Source: Bacteroidales bacterium | GTDB taxonomy: Bacteria; Bacteroidota; Bacteroidia; Bacteroidales; P3 | Length of the DNA stretch: 64,000 bases | Reading direction: 5' to 3' | Assembly: GCA_024400565.1 (NCBI GenBank) | Contig: JAKSMQ010000002.1 | Location: 27,616-91,615 of the forward strand | Shown here: positions 1 to 8,675 of the stretch, in pieces | Layout: every line of letters starts with the position of its first letter | Numbering within the stretch: position 1 is the stretch's first letter | Position numbers and translations under genes: made by a program | The notes under the pieces: model-generated | Databases searched by the model: none | What the model saw: only the letters and a program-made list of their open reading frames with translations | Told to the model about the DNA's origin: nothing

Positions 1-9
1 ATATATACA

Positions 10-507
10 ATGGAAAAGAAAGTAAACCTCTCAGACCACGATCCTAATACTATACCCAATGGTGCTGATTTCAAAATCGGTATCGTTACCGCCGAGTGGA
101 ATCCCCAAATTACCGACGCCATGGCACAAGGCGCTCTCGACACCCTTCTTCACTATGGTGTCAAAGAGGAGAACATCCCCGTGATGCATGTTCCAGGCAG
201 TTTTGAACTCACCCACGGTGCCCAGCTACTCCTTCAGACCACCCATTGTGACGCAGTAATCTGTATCGGGTGTGTAATCCAAGGCGAGACCCGTCACTTT
301 GACTTCATCTGCGAGGCCGTTGCCAATGGTATTACCAACCTCTCCCTTCAGGAGAAATGCCCCGTAATCTTCAGCGTTCTTACTACCAACGATATGCAGC
401 AGGCTCTCGACCGCGCTGGTGGTAAACACGGCAATAAAGGCATAGAAGGAGCAATTACAGCACTCAAGATGTGTGGTCTCCACAAACAGTTCAGATCAAA
501 CAAATAA
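10..507 (+). CDS. ribH: 6,7-dimethyl-8-ribityllumazine synthase
   Basis: Cytosolic enzyme of riboflavin synthesis that condenses 5-amino-6-ribitylamino-uracil with 3,4-dihydroxy-2-butanone 4-phosphate to give lumazine. The 165-residue protein has the usual length. Visible family motifs are the N-terminal IGIVTAEWN (residues 23-31), VPGSFEL (61-67), the GETRHFD segment (92-98) holding the catalytic His, and GNKG near 141-144 in the phosphate-binding end. The start lies only 9 bases inside the window, so its promoter is not visible. fmt follows after 13 bases, suggesting one transcript. Identification is secure. Confidence 0.97.
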   Translation: MEKKVNLSDHDPNTIPNGADFKIGIVTAEWNPQITDAMAQGALDTLLHYGVKEENIPVMHVPGSFELTHGAQLLLQTTHCDAVICIGCVIQGETRHFDFICEAVANGITNLSLQEKCPVIFSVLTTNDMQQALDRAGGKHGNKGIEGAITALKMCGLHKQFRSNK

Positions 508-520
508 CTCTGCTGAAACT

Positions 521-1495
521 ATGCAAAAACCACGTATCGTATTCATGGGCACGCCCGATTTTGCCGTCACCTCGTTAAGGGCACTCCACGAAGCAGGATA
601 TCCCATTGCAGCTGTCGTAACAGTACCAGACAGACAGACAGGACGCGGACTCAAAGTAACCTACAGTCCTGTAAAGGAATACGCTCTACAGCATAGCCTG
701 CCTATTCTGCAACCCGAGAAGCTTAAGGATCCTGAGTTCCTAACCGAGTTGGAATCTCTCAAAGCCGACCTTTTCATAGTGGTAGCATTCCGCATGCTCC
801 CACGTCAGGTATGGGCCATGCCACCAATGGGGACATTCAACCTCCACGGATCACTACTGCCCCGATACCGTGGTGCAGCGCCCATCAACTGGGCTATAAT
901 CAACGGAGAGAAAGAAACTGGCGTTACCACTTTCCTACTCAATGAGCATATTGACGAAGGAGCAATCCTTCTCAGCGAGAGAATACCCATTCTTCCCAAT
1001 GACGATGTCGAGTCCATTCACGACCAACTGGCCGTTATCGGCTCACAACTCGTGCTACGTACGGTAGAAGGACTCTGCAACGGAAGTCTACAAGGAAAGC
1101 CCCAACAATGTCCCAGCGATATTCCCTCTCCCCATGGCCGATCGGCACTCCTCGCTCCAAAGATATTCAAGGCAGACTGCGCCATTGATTGGAAGAAGCC
1201 TGGTCAACAGATTGTAGACTTCGTGAGAGGGCTCTCCCCCTATCCCGCAGCCACCACTATCTTTATTGATGACAAAGGTCACGAACAAAGCCTTAAAATA
1301 TATAAAACGGCCTTTGAACCTGGTCAAAAACACGATAAAAACAACATTCTCAGCGACCAAAAAAATTATTTATCAGTCTCTGTCAGCGATGGTTTGGTAC
1401 ATATTTTGAGTCTCCAGATGAGTGGAAAGAAGCGGATTTCGGTCGAAGAATTCCTAAGAGGATATAATGTAACAAACTGGTACATAAAGCAATAG
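521..1495 (+). CDS. fmt: methionyl-tRNA formyltransferase
   Basis: Transfers a formyl group from 10-formyl-tetrahydrofolate to initiator Met-tRNA. The protein is 324 residues from the ATG at 521, which is preferred because MQKPRIVFMGTPDF is the family's normal N-terminus; an in-frame ATG at 473 would overlap ribH and add 16 unrelated residues. GTPDF (10-14) begins the Rossmann-like domain. NLHGSLLPRYRGAAPINW (107-124) contains the folate and catalytic Asn/His motif. The C-terminal OB-fold half contains KIFKADCAIDW and FVRGLSPYPAA. It probably shares a transcript with ribH. Confidence 0.96.
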   Translation: MQKPRIVFMGTPDFAVTSLRALHEAGYPIAAVVTVPDRQTGRGLKVTYSPVKEYALQHSLPILQPEKLKDPEFLTELESLKADLFIVVAFRMLPRQVWAMPPMGTFNLHGSLLPRYRGAAPINWAIINGEKETGVTTFLLNEHIDEGAILLSERIPILPNDDVESIHDQLAVIGSQLVLRTVEGLCNGSLQGKPQQCPSDIPSPHGRSALLAPKIFKADCAIDWKKPGQQIVDFVRGLSPYPAATTIFIDDKGHEQSLKIYKTAFEPGQKHDKNNILSDQKNYLSVSVSDGLVHILSLQMSGKKRISVEEFLRGYNVTNWYIKQ

Positions 1496-1537
1496 AAAGA
1501 ACCAAGAGATTTTATACTTAAAAAAGAAGAAACTTTT

Positions 1538-1570
1538 TTTGCTACATGTCAATTATTTTTCCTAAATTTG
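1538..1570 (+). promoter_or_regulatory. Bacteroidetes-type promoter of the HU gene
   Basis: TTTG at 1538-1541 and TAAATTTG at 1563-1570 are separated by 21 bp, matching the TTTG / TAnnTTTG architecture of the Bacteroidetes primary sigma factor. The HU start codon lies 45 bases downstream. Confidence 0.7.
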
Positions 1571-1614
1571 CAACGTGAAATAATAAATTGTTTAACTAAT
1601 AAAATATCAACCAA

Positions 1615-1878
1615 ATGAACAAAGCTGAACTCGTTGCTAAGGTAGCAGAAAAGACCGGCATGAGCAAGACTGCCGCTAATGATGCTGTTAACGCTGTATT
1701 CGAGAGCGTAAAAGAAGGCCTCAAGAAAGATGGCGACAAATACATCCACATTGGTTTCGGTACTTTTAGTGTTGTTAAGCGTCCCGCTCGCACTGGTATC
1801 AACCCCATGACCAAGAAGGCTATCAAGATTAAGGCTAAGAATGTTGTTCGCTTCAAACCCAGCAAGAGCATCATCTAA
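1615..1878 (+). CDS. HU family DNA-binding protein
   Basis: Nucleoid protein of 87 residues, the typical HU/IHF size. It shows the MNKAELVAKVAEKTGMSK N-terminal helix pair, the GFGTFSVVKRPARTGINP core with the intercalating-arm region, and a C-terminal KAKNVVRFKPSK strand. It likely works as a dimer that bends DNA nonspecifically. It has its own promoter and terminator, so it is monocistronic. Whether it corresponds to HU-alpha, HU-beta or an IHF subunit cannot be told from sequence. Confidence 0.96.
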   Translation: MNKAELVAKVAEKTGMSKTAANDAVNAVFESVKEGLKKDGDKYIHIGFGTFSVVKRPARTGINPMTKKAIKIKAKNVVRFKPSKSII

Positions 1879-1905
1879 TCGTCTTTTTCGACACTATTCT
1901 TTTAT

Positions 1906-1939
1906 ACATCCCTGCCCATTCGGCTGGGATGTTTTTTTT
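1906..1939 (+). terminator. Rho-independent terminator after HU
   Basis: ACATCCC (1906-1912) pairs with GGGATGT (1926-1932), with an inner GCC/GGC pair set around a CATTC loop. The hairpin is followed by a run of T. Confidence 0.88.
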
Positions 1940-2154
1940 ATTATTTCTTTTATACATTTATCTGCACAGACGGCAAGGAATCAAAAGTACACCTTCGACG
2001 AAGATTCAATAGTATAACCCCACATTCTTTACCATAAAATAGGACCGAAAGAAAAAGCGGACGTACAACACTATTACTCACCATCTGAGTAAAGGAGAAT
2101 AGAACAAAAGACTCAAGCTCCTAAATATACAATTTATCCTCAAAAACAGCCCGT

Positions 2155-3072
2155 CTATTCTTCTTCAAGAGAATCTATAATGGAGAGATAATTGGCGTAG
2201 CGTTCGGAGTTAATATAACCATCTTCTACAGCTTGTTTGACGGCACATTGGGGCTCGTGGACATGAGTGCAGTTGGCGAACTTACACTCATGGAGGACCT
2301 GCCTTATCTCGGGGAAGAAATGACCCACCTCCTCGGTTTTGAAATCTACCATTCCAAACTCTTTAATGCCTGGAGTATCTATGAGATAGCCTCCAGCGAA
2401 AGGATGCAGTTCAGCAAAGGTGGTGGTATGCTTACCCTTTAGAGACCAATCACTTACCTCTCCTACACGAAGATTGAGTGAAGGATCGAGAGCGTTGAGC
2501 AGGGCTGACTTCCCTACTCCGCTATGCCCAGAGAAGAGACTAGTCTTCCCCTGCATCAGGAGACGCAGGTCTTCGACACCCGTTCCTTTGAGTGCAGACA
2601 CCTCATGTACGGGATATCCGGCATGAAGATAGATAGACTTCAAATCCTTGTGAATCTGCCACAGTTCGTCATCGTATAGGTCAACCTTATTGAATACGAT
2701 GTGAGCAGGGATATGGTAGGCCTCGGCTGTGACGAGAAGGCGGTCGATAAATCCTGTTGATGTGCGGGGAAAACCGAGAGTAGCTACTATGCAGAGCTGG
2801 TCAATATTGCTGGCTATAACGTGGGTTTGTTTAGACAACTTGGTGGCTCTGCGGACGATATAGTTACGGCGGTCGCAGACCTCGCTTATCAGCCCTGTAC
2901 CATCCTCTTGGATGACATAGAGAACCTGGTCGCCTACGGCAATGGGATTGGTCTGTTTGTTGCCCCGCAGACGATAGTTACCTCTCAGACGGCAGTCGAT
3001 GAGACTACCTCCTTCGGAAGGGGCTACTTTGTACCAGCTTCCCGTGGTTCGCAATACGAGTCCTTGCATCAT
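2155..3072 (-). CDS. rsgA: ribosome small subunit-dependent GTPase RsgA
   Basis: Circularly permuted GTPase acting in late 30S maturation. Counting from the ATG at 3072 (about 305 residues), an N-terminal OB domain is followed by G-motifs in permuted order: NKVD (G4, 128-131), SALKGTG (G5), GHSGVGKS (G1, 182-189), the TTT switch, and DTPG (G3, 232-235). A C-terminal zinc motif follows with ligands C263, C268, H270 and C276. The longer frame opening at 3114 would add 14 non-family residues, so the MMQGLVLR start is preferred. No obvious operon partner. Confidence 0.96.
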   Translation of the reverse strand: MMQGLVLRTTGSWYKVAPSEGGSLIDCRLRGNYRLRGNKQTNPIAVGDQVLYVIQEDGTGLISEVCDRRNYIVRRATKLSKQTHVIASNIDQLCIVATLGFPRTSTGFIDRLLVTAEAYHIPAHIVFNKVDLYDDELWQIHKDLKSIYLHAGYPVHEVSALKGTGVEDLRLLMQGKTSLFSGHSGVGKSALLNALDPSLNLRVGEVSDWSLKGKHTTTFAELHPFAGGYLIDTPGIKEFGMVDFKTEEVGHFFPEIRQVLHECKFANCTHVHEPQCAVKQAVEDGYINSERYANYLSIIDSLEEE

Positions 3073-3511
3073 AACAATTCTATAACGCGGACAGTAAAAA
3101 AAAAGTATATCCATTGTCCAATATTTTATTTCCGGACGGGACGACCCTACATACGAAAGTATACAATATTACCAGTGACCAATAATACAGACTTGATATT
3201 CCCAACATGAAAGGAAACAGAAACCCTAACAACAATAACATATTGTAATACATTGAATTGAAAAATAAATTACAAAAAGTTGTAACAATTGAAGGTCTTA
3301 TCCGTAATCTAAGATAGAAAATAATAAAAATCACCCATGCATACGGCACGAGATTATCAGATATGAAAGATGGATGAGACCGAATCTAACGACAGAAAAA
3401 CGAGTCTCAATCAATCCGTACCAACTCCTTCAGGAAGACCTATCCTGATACTCCATCAAAGGTTCCCATAAAGTGAATCGCGGGCCCTCGCGCATAATAT
3501 TTATAAAAATA
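3073..3511. other. intergenic region without a supported gene
   Basis: Between the divergent rsgA and recJ genes. Short frames here have no family resemblance and atypical codon use. Apart from the recJ promoter at its right edge and the odd GC-rich block CGCGGGCCCTCGCGC (3479-3493), nothing recognisable was found. Confidence 0.5.
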
Positions 3512-3543
3512 TTTGGTTATTTGAAAAGAAAATGTTATCTTTG
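3512..3543 (+). promoter_or_regulatory. Bacteroidetes-type promoter of recJ
   Basis: TTTG at 3512-3515 and TATCTTTG at 3536-3543 with a 20 bp spacer. The recJ ATG is 12 bases downstream of the -7 box, so the leader is very short. Confidence 0.75.
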
Positions 3544-3555
3544 CATCAGTAAAAA

Positions 3556-5403
3556 ATGAAAGAAAAACGTTGGTTATTAAGAAAAGATTATGATTTAGAG
3601 ACGGTTGAAAAGTTGGCGGAAGCATTGGGTGTAGATAAAATTATCGCCACGCTGCTTGTTGAGAGAGGCATTACGACTTTTGAAGATGCAAAACACTTCT
3701 TTCGTCCGAGCCTCGATCAGTTGCATGATCCCTTCCTGATGAAGGATATGGACAAGGCGATTGAACGTATCAACAATTGTATCCGCAACAAGGAACGACT
3801 CTTAATCTATGGAGACTACGACGTAGATGGTACATCCGCCGTAGCCCTTGTGTATTCCTATTTTCATGCTATTCATCCTAACATCTGTTTCTATGTACCT
3901 GACAGAGAGAAGGAAGGATACGGCATCTCCAAGCAGGGCATTGACTATGCCCACGAGGAAGGCGTGACGCTGATTATCGCCCTCGACTGCGGCATCAAGG
4001 CTAACGAACAGGCCGACTATGCCCGCAGTCTCGGCATAGACCTCATTGTTGGCGACCACCACCTCCCTGGCGACGAGATTCCCAACTGCGTGGCGGTACT
4101 CGACCCCAAGCGTCCCGACTGTCCCTATCCCTACAAGGAGTTGTCGGGTTGCGGCATAGGCTTCAAGATTGTAGAGGCCTATATGGAACAGAAGATTGGC
4201 GTGAAGTTGTGCGACACCTTCCAGGAGCATGAATTCGGCAAACGTAAGGCTCAGGAGACATTGAAACTCAAGCTGCTCAAATACCTCGACCTGGTAGCCG
4301 TAAGCATTGCCTCCGACATTGTGCCCATGACGGGAGAGAACCGTGTGCTGGCAGCCTTCGGACTGAAGGTTATCAACACCTGTCCCCGCCCTGGTATTGA
4401 GGCCATACTGCGACACAGTAAGATAGAGCCCCGCAACGAGTCGGACCGCATGGGACATCCCGAAGAGGGATATTTCTGCAAGTCGCTCAACATCACCGAC
4501 CTTGTATTCCTCGTCGGTCCTCCCATCAACGCGGCAGGACGAATCCGTTCGGCTTTCGACTCGGTGAAACTTCTGTTGTGCGAGTCGCCCCAGAACCCCA
4601 AGGACGTGGAGACCGCCAAGGAGCTGGCAGAGGAGATTCACAAGTTCAACACTCAGAGAAAGGACCTCGACTCGGTAGCCACCGAGACGGCCAAGAAAAT
4701 CATAGAGAGCAGCCCCGAACTGCAACGCCGCAAGAGCATAGTGCTGGTTGACGACAACTGGCACAAGGGCGTAGTGGGTATTGTAGCCTCGCGATTGGTT
4801 GAGGCCTACTACAAGCCTGCCATCATCTTTACCCGCAGCACAGACGATATGTATGTAGGTTCGGCACGAAGCATCAAAGAGTTTGACGTGCATGCTGCTC
4901 TTGAACAATGCAGCGACCTGTTGGAACATTTCGGCGGCCACAAATGTGCCGCAGGAGTATCGCTCCGTCCTGAGAACTACGAGGCCTTTGTGGCTCGTTT
5001 TGAACAGATTGTAGAAGAAGGACTGGCTGACGAACAAATGGTTCCTGAGATAATGATTGATGCCGAGGTAAGCTTTGCCGACCATATAACGCCCAAGTTC
5101 CTACGCATACTCGAGCAGTTCTCGCCCTTCGGACCAGACAACAATGTGCCGATATTTCTTTCCAAGAATCTGGTTGACACCGGATTCCCTCGTCGCGTGG
5201 GCAGCAACCACCTCAAGTTCTCGGCCATCGAGTTTGAGAAACGCAGCCGCCCCTATTCGGCTATCGCATTCCAGCTGGGAGACCACCTCGACCGCATGAA
5301 GCGAGGCAGCCACTTCGACCTCTGCTACATGCTCGAAAACAACTACTGGAACGGCAAGACCGAGATTCAACTGAATGTAAAAGATATCCGATTCTCAGAG
5401 TAA
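3556..5403 (+). CDS. recJ: single-stranded-DNA-specific exonuclease RecJ
   Basis: 5'-3' exonuclease on single-stranded DNA used in recombination and repair. At 615 residues it is slightly longer than the E. coli protein. The DHH phosphoesterase motifs are clear: YGDYDVDGTSA (85-95), ALDCG near 142-146 and VGDHH (165-169). DHHA1-type motifs in the C-terminal half include GSARS and the glycine-rich FGGHKCAAG; an OB-fold tail follows. ettA begins 57 bases downstream in the same direction and there is no terminator between them, so they probably form an operon. Confidence 0.96.
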   Translation: MKEKRWLLRKDYDLETVEKLAEALGVDKIIATLLVERGITTFEDAKHFFRPSLDQLHDPFLMKDMDKAIERINNCIRNKERLLIYGDYDVDGTSAVALVYSYFHAIHPNICFYVPDREKEGYGISKQGIDYAHEEGVTLIIALDCGIKANEQADYARSLGIDLIVGDHHLPGDEIPNCVAVLDPKRPDCPYPYKELSGCGIGFKIVEAYMEQKIGVKLCDTFQEHEFGKRKAQETLKLKLLKYLDLVAVSIASDIVPMTGENRVLAAFGLKVINTCPRPGIEAILRHSKIEPRNESDRMGHPEEGYFCKSLNITDLVFLVGPPINAAGRIRSAFDSVKLLLCESPQNPKDVETAKELAEEIHKFNTQRKDLDSVATETAKKIIESSPELQRRKSIVLVDDNWHKGVVGIVASRLVEAYYKPAIIFTRSTDDMYVGSARSIKEFDVHAALEQCSDLLEHFGGHKCAAGVSLRPENYEAFVARFEQIVEEGLADEQMVPEIMIDAEVSFADHITPKFLRILEQFSPFGPDNNVPIFLSKNLVDTGFPRRVGSNHLKFSAIEFEKRSRPYSAIAFQLGDHLDRMKRGSHFDLCYMLENNYWNGKTEIQLNVKDIRFSE

Positions 5404-5460
5404 TACAACCTGATTACCACAAGGATATCCTGTTCACTAACCCCTATTCACCCCCTAGCA

Positions 5461-7134
5461 ATGGCTCAACCCGAAGATAAAAAGATAATATTCTCAATGG
5501 TAGGTGTGGGAAAACTCATTCCCCCCTCACGTCAAATTCTCAAAGATATTTACCTCTCATTCTTTTACGGAGCGAAGATCGGTATCATAGGTCTCAACGG
5601 TTCAGGTAAATCCTCTCTGCTGAAGATTATTGCCGGCGTTGACAAGGACTACCAGGGCGAGGTTGTATTCTCTCCCGGATACAGCGTAGGATACCTTGAG
5701 CAGGAGCCTAAGCTGGACGATGCAAAGACCGTGAAGGAAGTGGTACAGGAGGCTGTACAGGAAGTGGTTGACGCCCTCAAGGAATACGAAGAGGTAAACC
5801 TTGCCTTTGCCGAGCCCGATGCCGACTTTGACAAACTATGCGAACGACAGGGAGAGCTCACCGAGATTATAGAACAATACGACGGATGGAACCTCGACAG
5901 CAAGCTTGAGCGTGCAATGGACGCGTTAAGATGTCCCGCCGACGACCAGCTGGTGAAGAACCTCTCTGGAGGCGAACGGCGCCGTGTGGCTTTGTGCCGC
6001 CTGCTGCTCCAAGAGCCTGACATTCTGCTGCTCGACGAGCCCACCAACCACCTTGACGCTGAGAGCATTGAATGGCTTGAGCACCATCTGCAGCAGTATA
6101 AGGGAACGGTTATCGCCGTTACCCACGACCGTTACTTCCTTGACAATGTGGCTGAGTGGATTCTTGAGCTCGACCGCGGAGAAGGCATTCCCTGGCAGGG
6201 CAACTACTCCTCGTGGCTCGACCAGAAGACCCAGCGTCTGGCCATGGAAGAGAAGCAGGAGAGCAAGCGCCGTAAGACTCTCCAGCGCGAGCTTGAATGG
6301 GTACGAATGGCTCCTAAGGCCCGTCATGCCAAGGGGAAAGCCCGTCTGGCAGCCTACGACAGACTGCTCAACGAAGACGTTAAAGAGAAAGAGGCAGCCC
6401 TCGAAATATATATCCCCAACGGACCGCGCCTCGGCAACAAGGTGCTTGAGGTGGAAGGCGTCAGCAAGGCCTTCGGCGACAAGCTTCTCTACGAAAACCT
6501 CACCTTCTCCCTGCCCCCTGCAGGCATAGTAGGCGTCATAGGCCCCAACGGCTGCGGAAAGACAACCCTCTTCCGTCTCATCATGGGTCTTGAACAGCCC
6601 GATGCAGGCACCTTCACCGTAGGCGAGACCGTCAAGGTGGGCTATGTAGACCAGCAACACGTGCAGATTGACCCCGAGAAGTCGGTATGGGAGGTAGTAT
6701 CCGAAGGCAACGAACAGATTATGATGGGCGGACGTCTCATCAACTCGCGAGCCTATATCTCACGATTCAACTTCAACGGCAACGACCAGAGTAAGAAAGC
6801 AGGCGTGCTCTCGGGAGGCGAACGTAACCGACTGCATCTGGCACTCACCCTCAAGAGCGAAGCCAACGTGCTGCTCCTCGACGAGCCTACCAACGACATC
6901 GATGTCAACACTATGCGTGCCCTGGAAGAAGGCTTGGAGAACTTTGCCGGATGTGCCGTAGTCATCAGCCACGACCGCTGGTTCCTCGACCGTATCTGCA
7001 CCCACATCCTCGCTTTCGAAGGCGACAGCCAGGTCTATTTCTTCGAAGGCAGCTATAGCGAATACGAAGAGAACCGCAAGAAACGCCTAGGCGACGACAC
7101 ACCCCATCGTTTCCACTACAAGAAACTGATGTAA
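5461..7134 (+). CDS. ettA: energy-dependent translational throttle protein EttA (ABC-F)
   Basis: Cytosolic ABC-F ATPase that binds the ribosomal E site and gates elongation according to energy state. Two nucleotide-binding domains are visible. In the first, Walker A GLNGSGKSS (44-52), signature LSGGE (168-172) and Walker B LLLDEPTNHLD (189-199). In the second, GPNGCGKT, LSGGERNR and LLLDEPTNDID. The linker contains the basic segment with KARHAKGKARLAAYDRLL, typical of EttA. Length 557 matches the family. No membrane domain is present, so it is not a transporter. It is followed directly by a terminator. Confidence 0.95.
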   Translation: MAQPEDKKIIFSMVGVGKLIPPSRQILKDIYLSFFYGAKIGIIGLNGSGKSSLLKIIAGVDKDYQGEVVFSPGYSVGYLEQEPKLDDAKTVKEVVQEAVQEVVDALKEYEEVNLAFAEPDADFDKLCERQGELTEIIEQYDGWNLDSKLERAMDALRCPADDQLVKNLSGGERRRVALCRLLLQEPDILLLDEPTNHLDAESIEWLEHHLQQYKGTVIAVTHDRYFLDNVAEWILELDRGEGIPWQGNYSSWLDQKTQRLAMEEKQESKRRKTLQRELEWVRMAPKARHAKGKARLAAYDRLLNEDVKEKEAALEIYIPNGPRLGNKVLEVEGVSKAFGDKLLYENLTFSLPPAGIVGVIGPNGCGKTTLFRLIMGLEQPDAGTFTVGETVKVGYVDQQHVQIDPEKSVWEVVSEGNEQIMMGGRLINSRAYISRFNFNGNDQSKKAGVLSGGERNRLHLALTLKSEANVLLLDEPTNDIDVNTMRALEEGLENFAGCAVVISHDRWFLDRICTHILAFEGDSQVYFFEGSYSEYEENRKKRLGDDTPHRFHYKKLM

Positions 7135-7140
7135 CGACCT

Positions 7141-7171
7141 ATGGGCACCTCACAAGGTGCCCATTCTTTTT
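7141..7171 (+). terminator. terminator after recJ-ettA
   Basis: ATGGGCACC (7141-7149) and GGTGCCCAT (7156-7164) form a perfect 9-bp stem with a six-base loop, followed by TCTTTTT. The next gene starts only 10 bases further on, so it either reads through or uses a promoter inside ettA. Confidence 0.85.
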
Positions 7172-7180
7172 CACTTGAAT

Positions 7181-7930
7181 ATGAAGAACATTCTGATATT
7201 TACAGCCATTCTAATCGTGTTCTCCTGCTCAGTATGGGCACAGGACCCTACTTTTGTCAATCCCAAGGCCCCCAAAGTGAAACAGATAACCTCTACAATG
7301 CGTGTGCCAACGGGAAACGATATGAACCAGCAGCAGATTTTCTATTTCAACTCAAACGGAGAACTAGACTCAATATCCACCATCGGTTTCGGAGGTCGCC
7401 ACACCACCCCATACCCCATTCCTGACACCAAGGAGCACCATAAGAGTTCTAACGGACTCATTGACACAGCATTCGCAGGAGGAAAAATCTACGAAATAAC
7501 CATCTACGATCCTGATGGAGACAAAGAAGAAAACCACACATTCAATACTCACACAGGCCAACTGAGCTCTTCCATCTATATGGTATACCGTAAGCCCCAT
7601 TCCCTCTCAATGGAGAAGACATTCGTATTCCGTAACGGCAAGGTGTTCAATATCTACTACTTCACTATCAACAAGAAGGGCCAGTATGTAAAGCAGGAGG
7701 TCTACACCCCCGACGAACGACTTATTACCCTCACCAAGAACAAGTTCAACAGCAAAGGTTTACAAACCAAAAGTATCCGAACCCAATACGATGATAATGG
7801 TGCCGTAGAATCGCGCTACACCCAAGAGAGTCGCTACACCTACGACAAGGAGGGCAACTGGATCAGTATGGAGAGCTACTACAACGGCAAGCTTGTCTCC
7901 ACTACCACACGCGAAATCATCTACTGGTAA
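7181..7930 (+). CDS. secreted protein of unknown function with YD-like repeats
   Basis: I do not recognise a named family. Starting at the ATG at 7181 the protein is 249 residues with a clean Sec signal peptide (MKNILIFTAILIVFSCSVWAQ), so it is exported. The body contains loosely repeated beta-strand units, such as YFNSNGELDS near the start and RYTYDKEGNWISMESYYNGK near the end, which resemble YD or toxin-type wall repeats. An earlier in-frame ATG at 7157 falls inside the preceding terminator and was not used. ogt starts four bases after the stop. Confidence 0.8.
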   Translation: MKNILIFTAILIVFSCSVWAQDPTFVNPKAPKVKQITSTMRVPTGNDMNQQQIFYFNSNGELDSISTIGFGGRHTTPYPIPDTKEHHKSSNGLIDTAFAGGKIYEITIYDPDGDKEENHTFNTHTGQLSSSIYMVYRKPHSLSMEKTFVFRNGKVFNIYYFTINKKGQYVKQEVYTPDERLITLTKNKFNSKGLQTKSIRTQYDDNGAVESRYTQESRYTYDKEGNWISMESYYNGKLVSTTTREIIYW

Positions 7931-7934
7931 ACCT

Positions 7935-8447
7935 ATGTCAGACCTGGTCCTCCAACGCTACGAGTCGCCCGAGGGGACTCTTATGCTAGGATCCTTTGAG
8001 GGAAGGCTCTGTATGTGCGACTGGGAGAATAGTCCTCTCCACAGGCGGAACCTGATGCGCATCGAAAAAGGCATTGATTGTCAGTCTATAGTAGGAACTT
8101 CGCAGGTGATAGCCACAGCCAAAGAGCAGCTCGTTGCCTATTTCGCTGGCGATCTGAAGCAGTTCGACATTCCCCTACTCTTTATAGGTACAAACTTTCA
8201 GAAACAGGTATGGGAGAGCCTGTTGCGCATCCCCTACGGAGCAACTTCCACCTATGGCGAACAGGCACAGAGGATGGGAAGGCCCAAGGCCGTGAGGGCC
8301 GTAGCCCGTGCCAACGGCAGCAATGCCATAAGTATTATCGTTCCGTGTCACCGCATTGTAGGACGGAATGGCAAACTTACAGGCTACGCTGGTGGCATCG
8401 AAGCAAAGCGCAACCTCCTCAACCACGAGTTTCTACATAGCATCTGA
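7935..8447 (+). CDS. ogt: methylated-DNA--protein-cysteine methyltransferase
   Basis: Suicide DNA repair protein that removes O6-methyl from guanine by transfer to its own cysteine. The 170-residue protein contains the active-site motif IIVPCHRIV, the helix-turn-helix segment IPYGATSTYGEQAQRMG and the arginine-finger region AVRAVARANGSN. Size fits the Ogt/Ada C-domain class. The start at 7935 avoids overlap with the upstream gene. Three bases after its stop codon begins a phased palindrome array, so the 3' end of this mRNA would carry it. Confidence 0.95.
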   Translation: MSDLVLQRYESPEGTLMLGSFEGRLCMCDWENSPLHRRNLMRIEKGIDCQSIVGTSQVIATAKEQLVAYFAGDLKQFDIPLLFIGTNFQKQVWESLLRIPYGATSTYGEQAQRMGRPKAVRAVARANGSNAISIIVPCHRIVGRNGKLTGYAGGIEAKRNLLNHEFLHSI

Positions 8448-8449
8448 AA

Positions 8450-8571
8450 TAGCCTAGGCTAACTCACCACTTAGCCTAAGCTAATTCTCTTCCTAGCCTA
8501 GGCTAAACTACTACATAGCCTAGGCTAACTCACTATCTAGCCTAGGCTAACTCACTACCTAGCCTAGGCTA
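8450..8571. repeat. 22-bp phased array of TAGCCTAGGCTA (six copies)
   Basis: Six copies of the 10-bp core AGCCTAGGCT begin at 8451, 8473 (one substitution, AGCCTAAGCT), 8495, 8517, 8539 and 8561: an exact 22-bp step. Each is flanked by T and A, giving a 12-bp palindrome plus a 10-bp variable spacer. On the plus strand the spacers contain no G. The array starts three bases after the ogt stop and ends in ATTTTCTATTTT. Adjacent copies could pair into a hairpin with a 10-12 bp stem, so part of it may act as a terminator. A second array with the same core lies at 37154-37253. Confidence 0.95.
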
Positions 8572-8593
8572 TTTTCTATTTTAGAAAAATAGA

Positions 8594-8629
8594 AATAAAA
8601 AAAGGTAACTCCACTTTGGGAGTTACCTT
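8594..8629 (-). terminator. terminator of the HU-like gene
   Basis: AAGGTAACTCC (8602-8612) pairs with GGAGTTACCTT (8619-8629). Read on the minus strand it is followed by a T tract. It serves the convergent gene at 8676-9305. Confidence 0.85.
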
Positions 8630-8675
8630 GTAAGGAATGAAGGAATGTTGATTAGGGTCGAAGATGCCCCCTTTT

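Noticed and set aside
8450-8571. CRISPR array
   Set aside because: Repeats are only 10-12 bp and spacers 10-12 bp, far below CRISPR sizes, and no cas genes are present.
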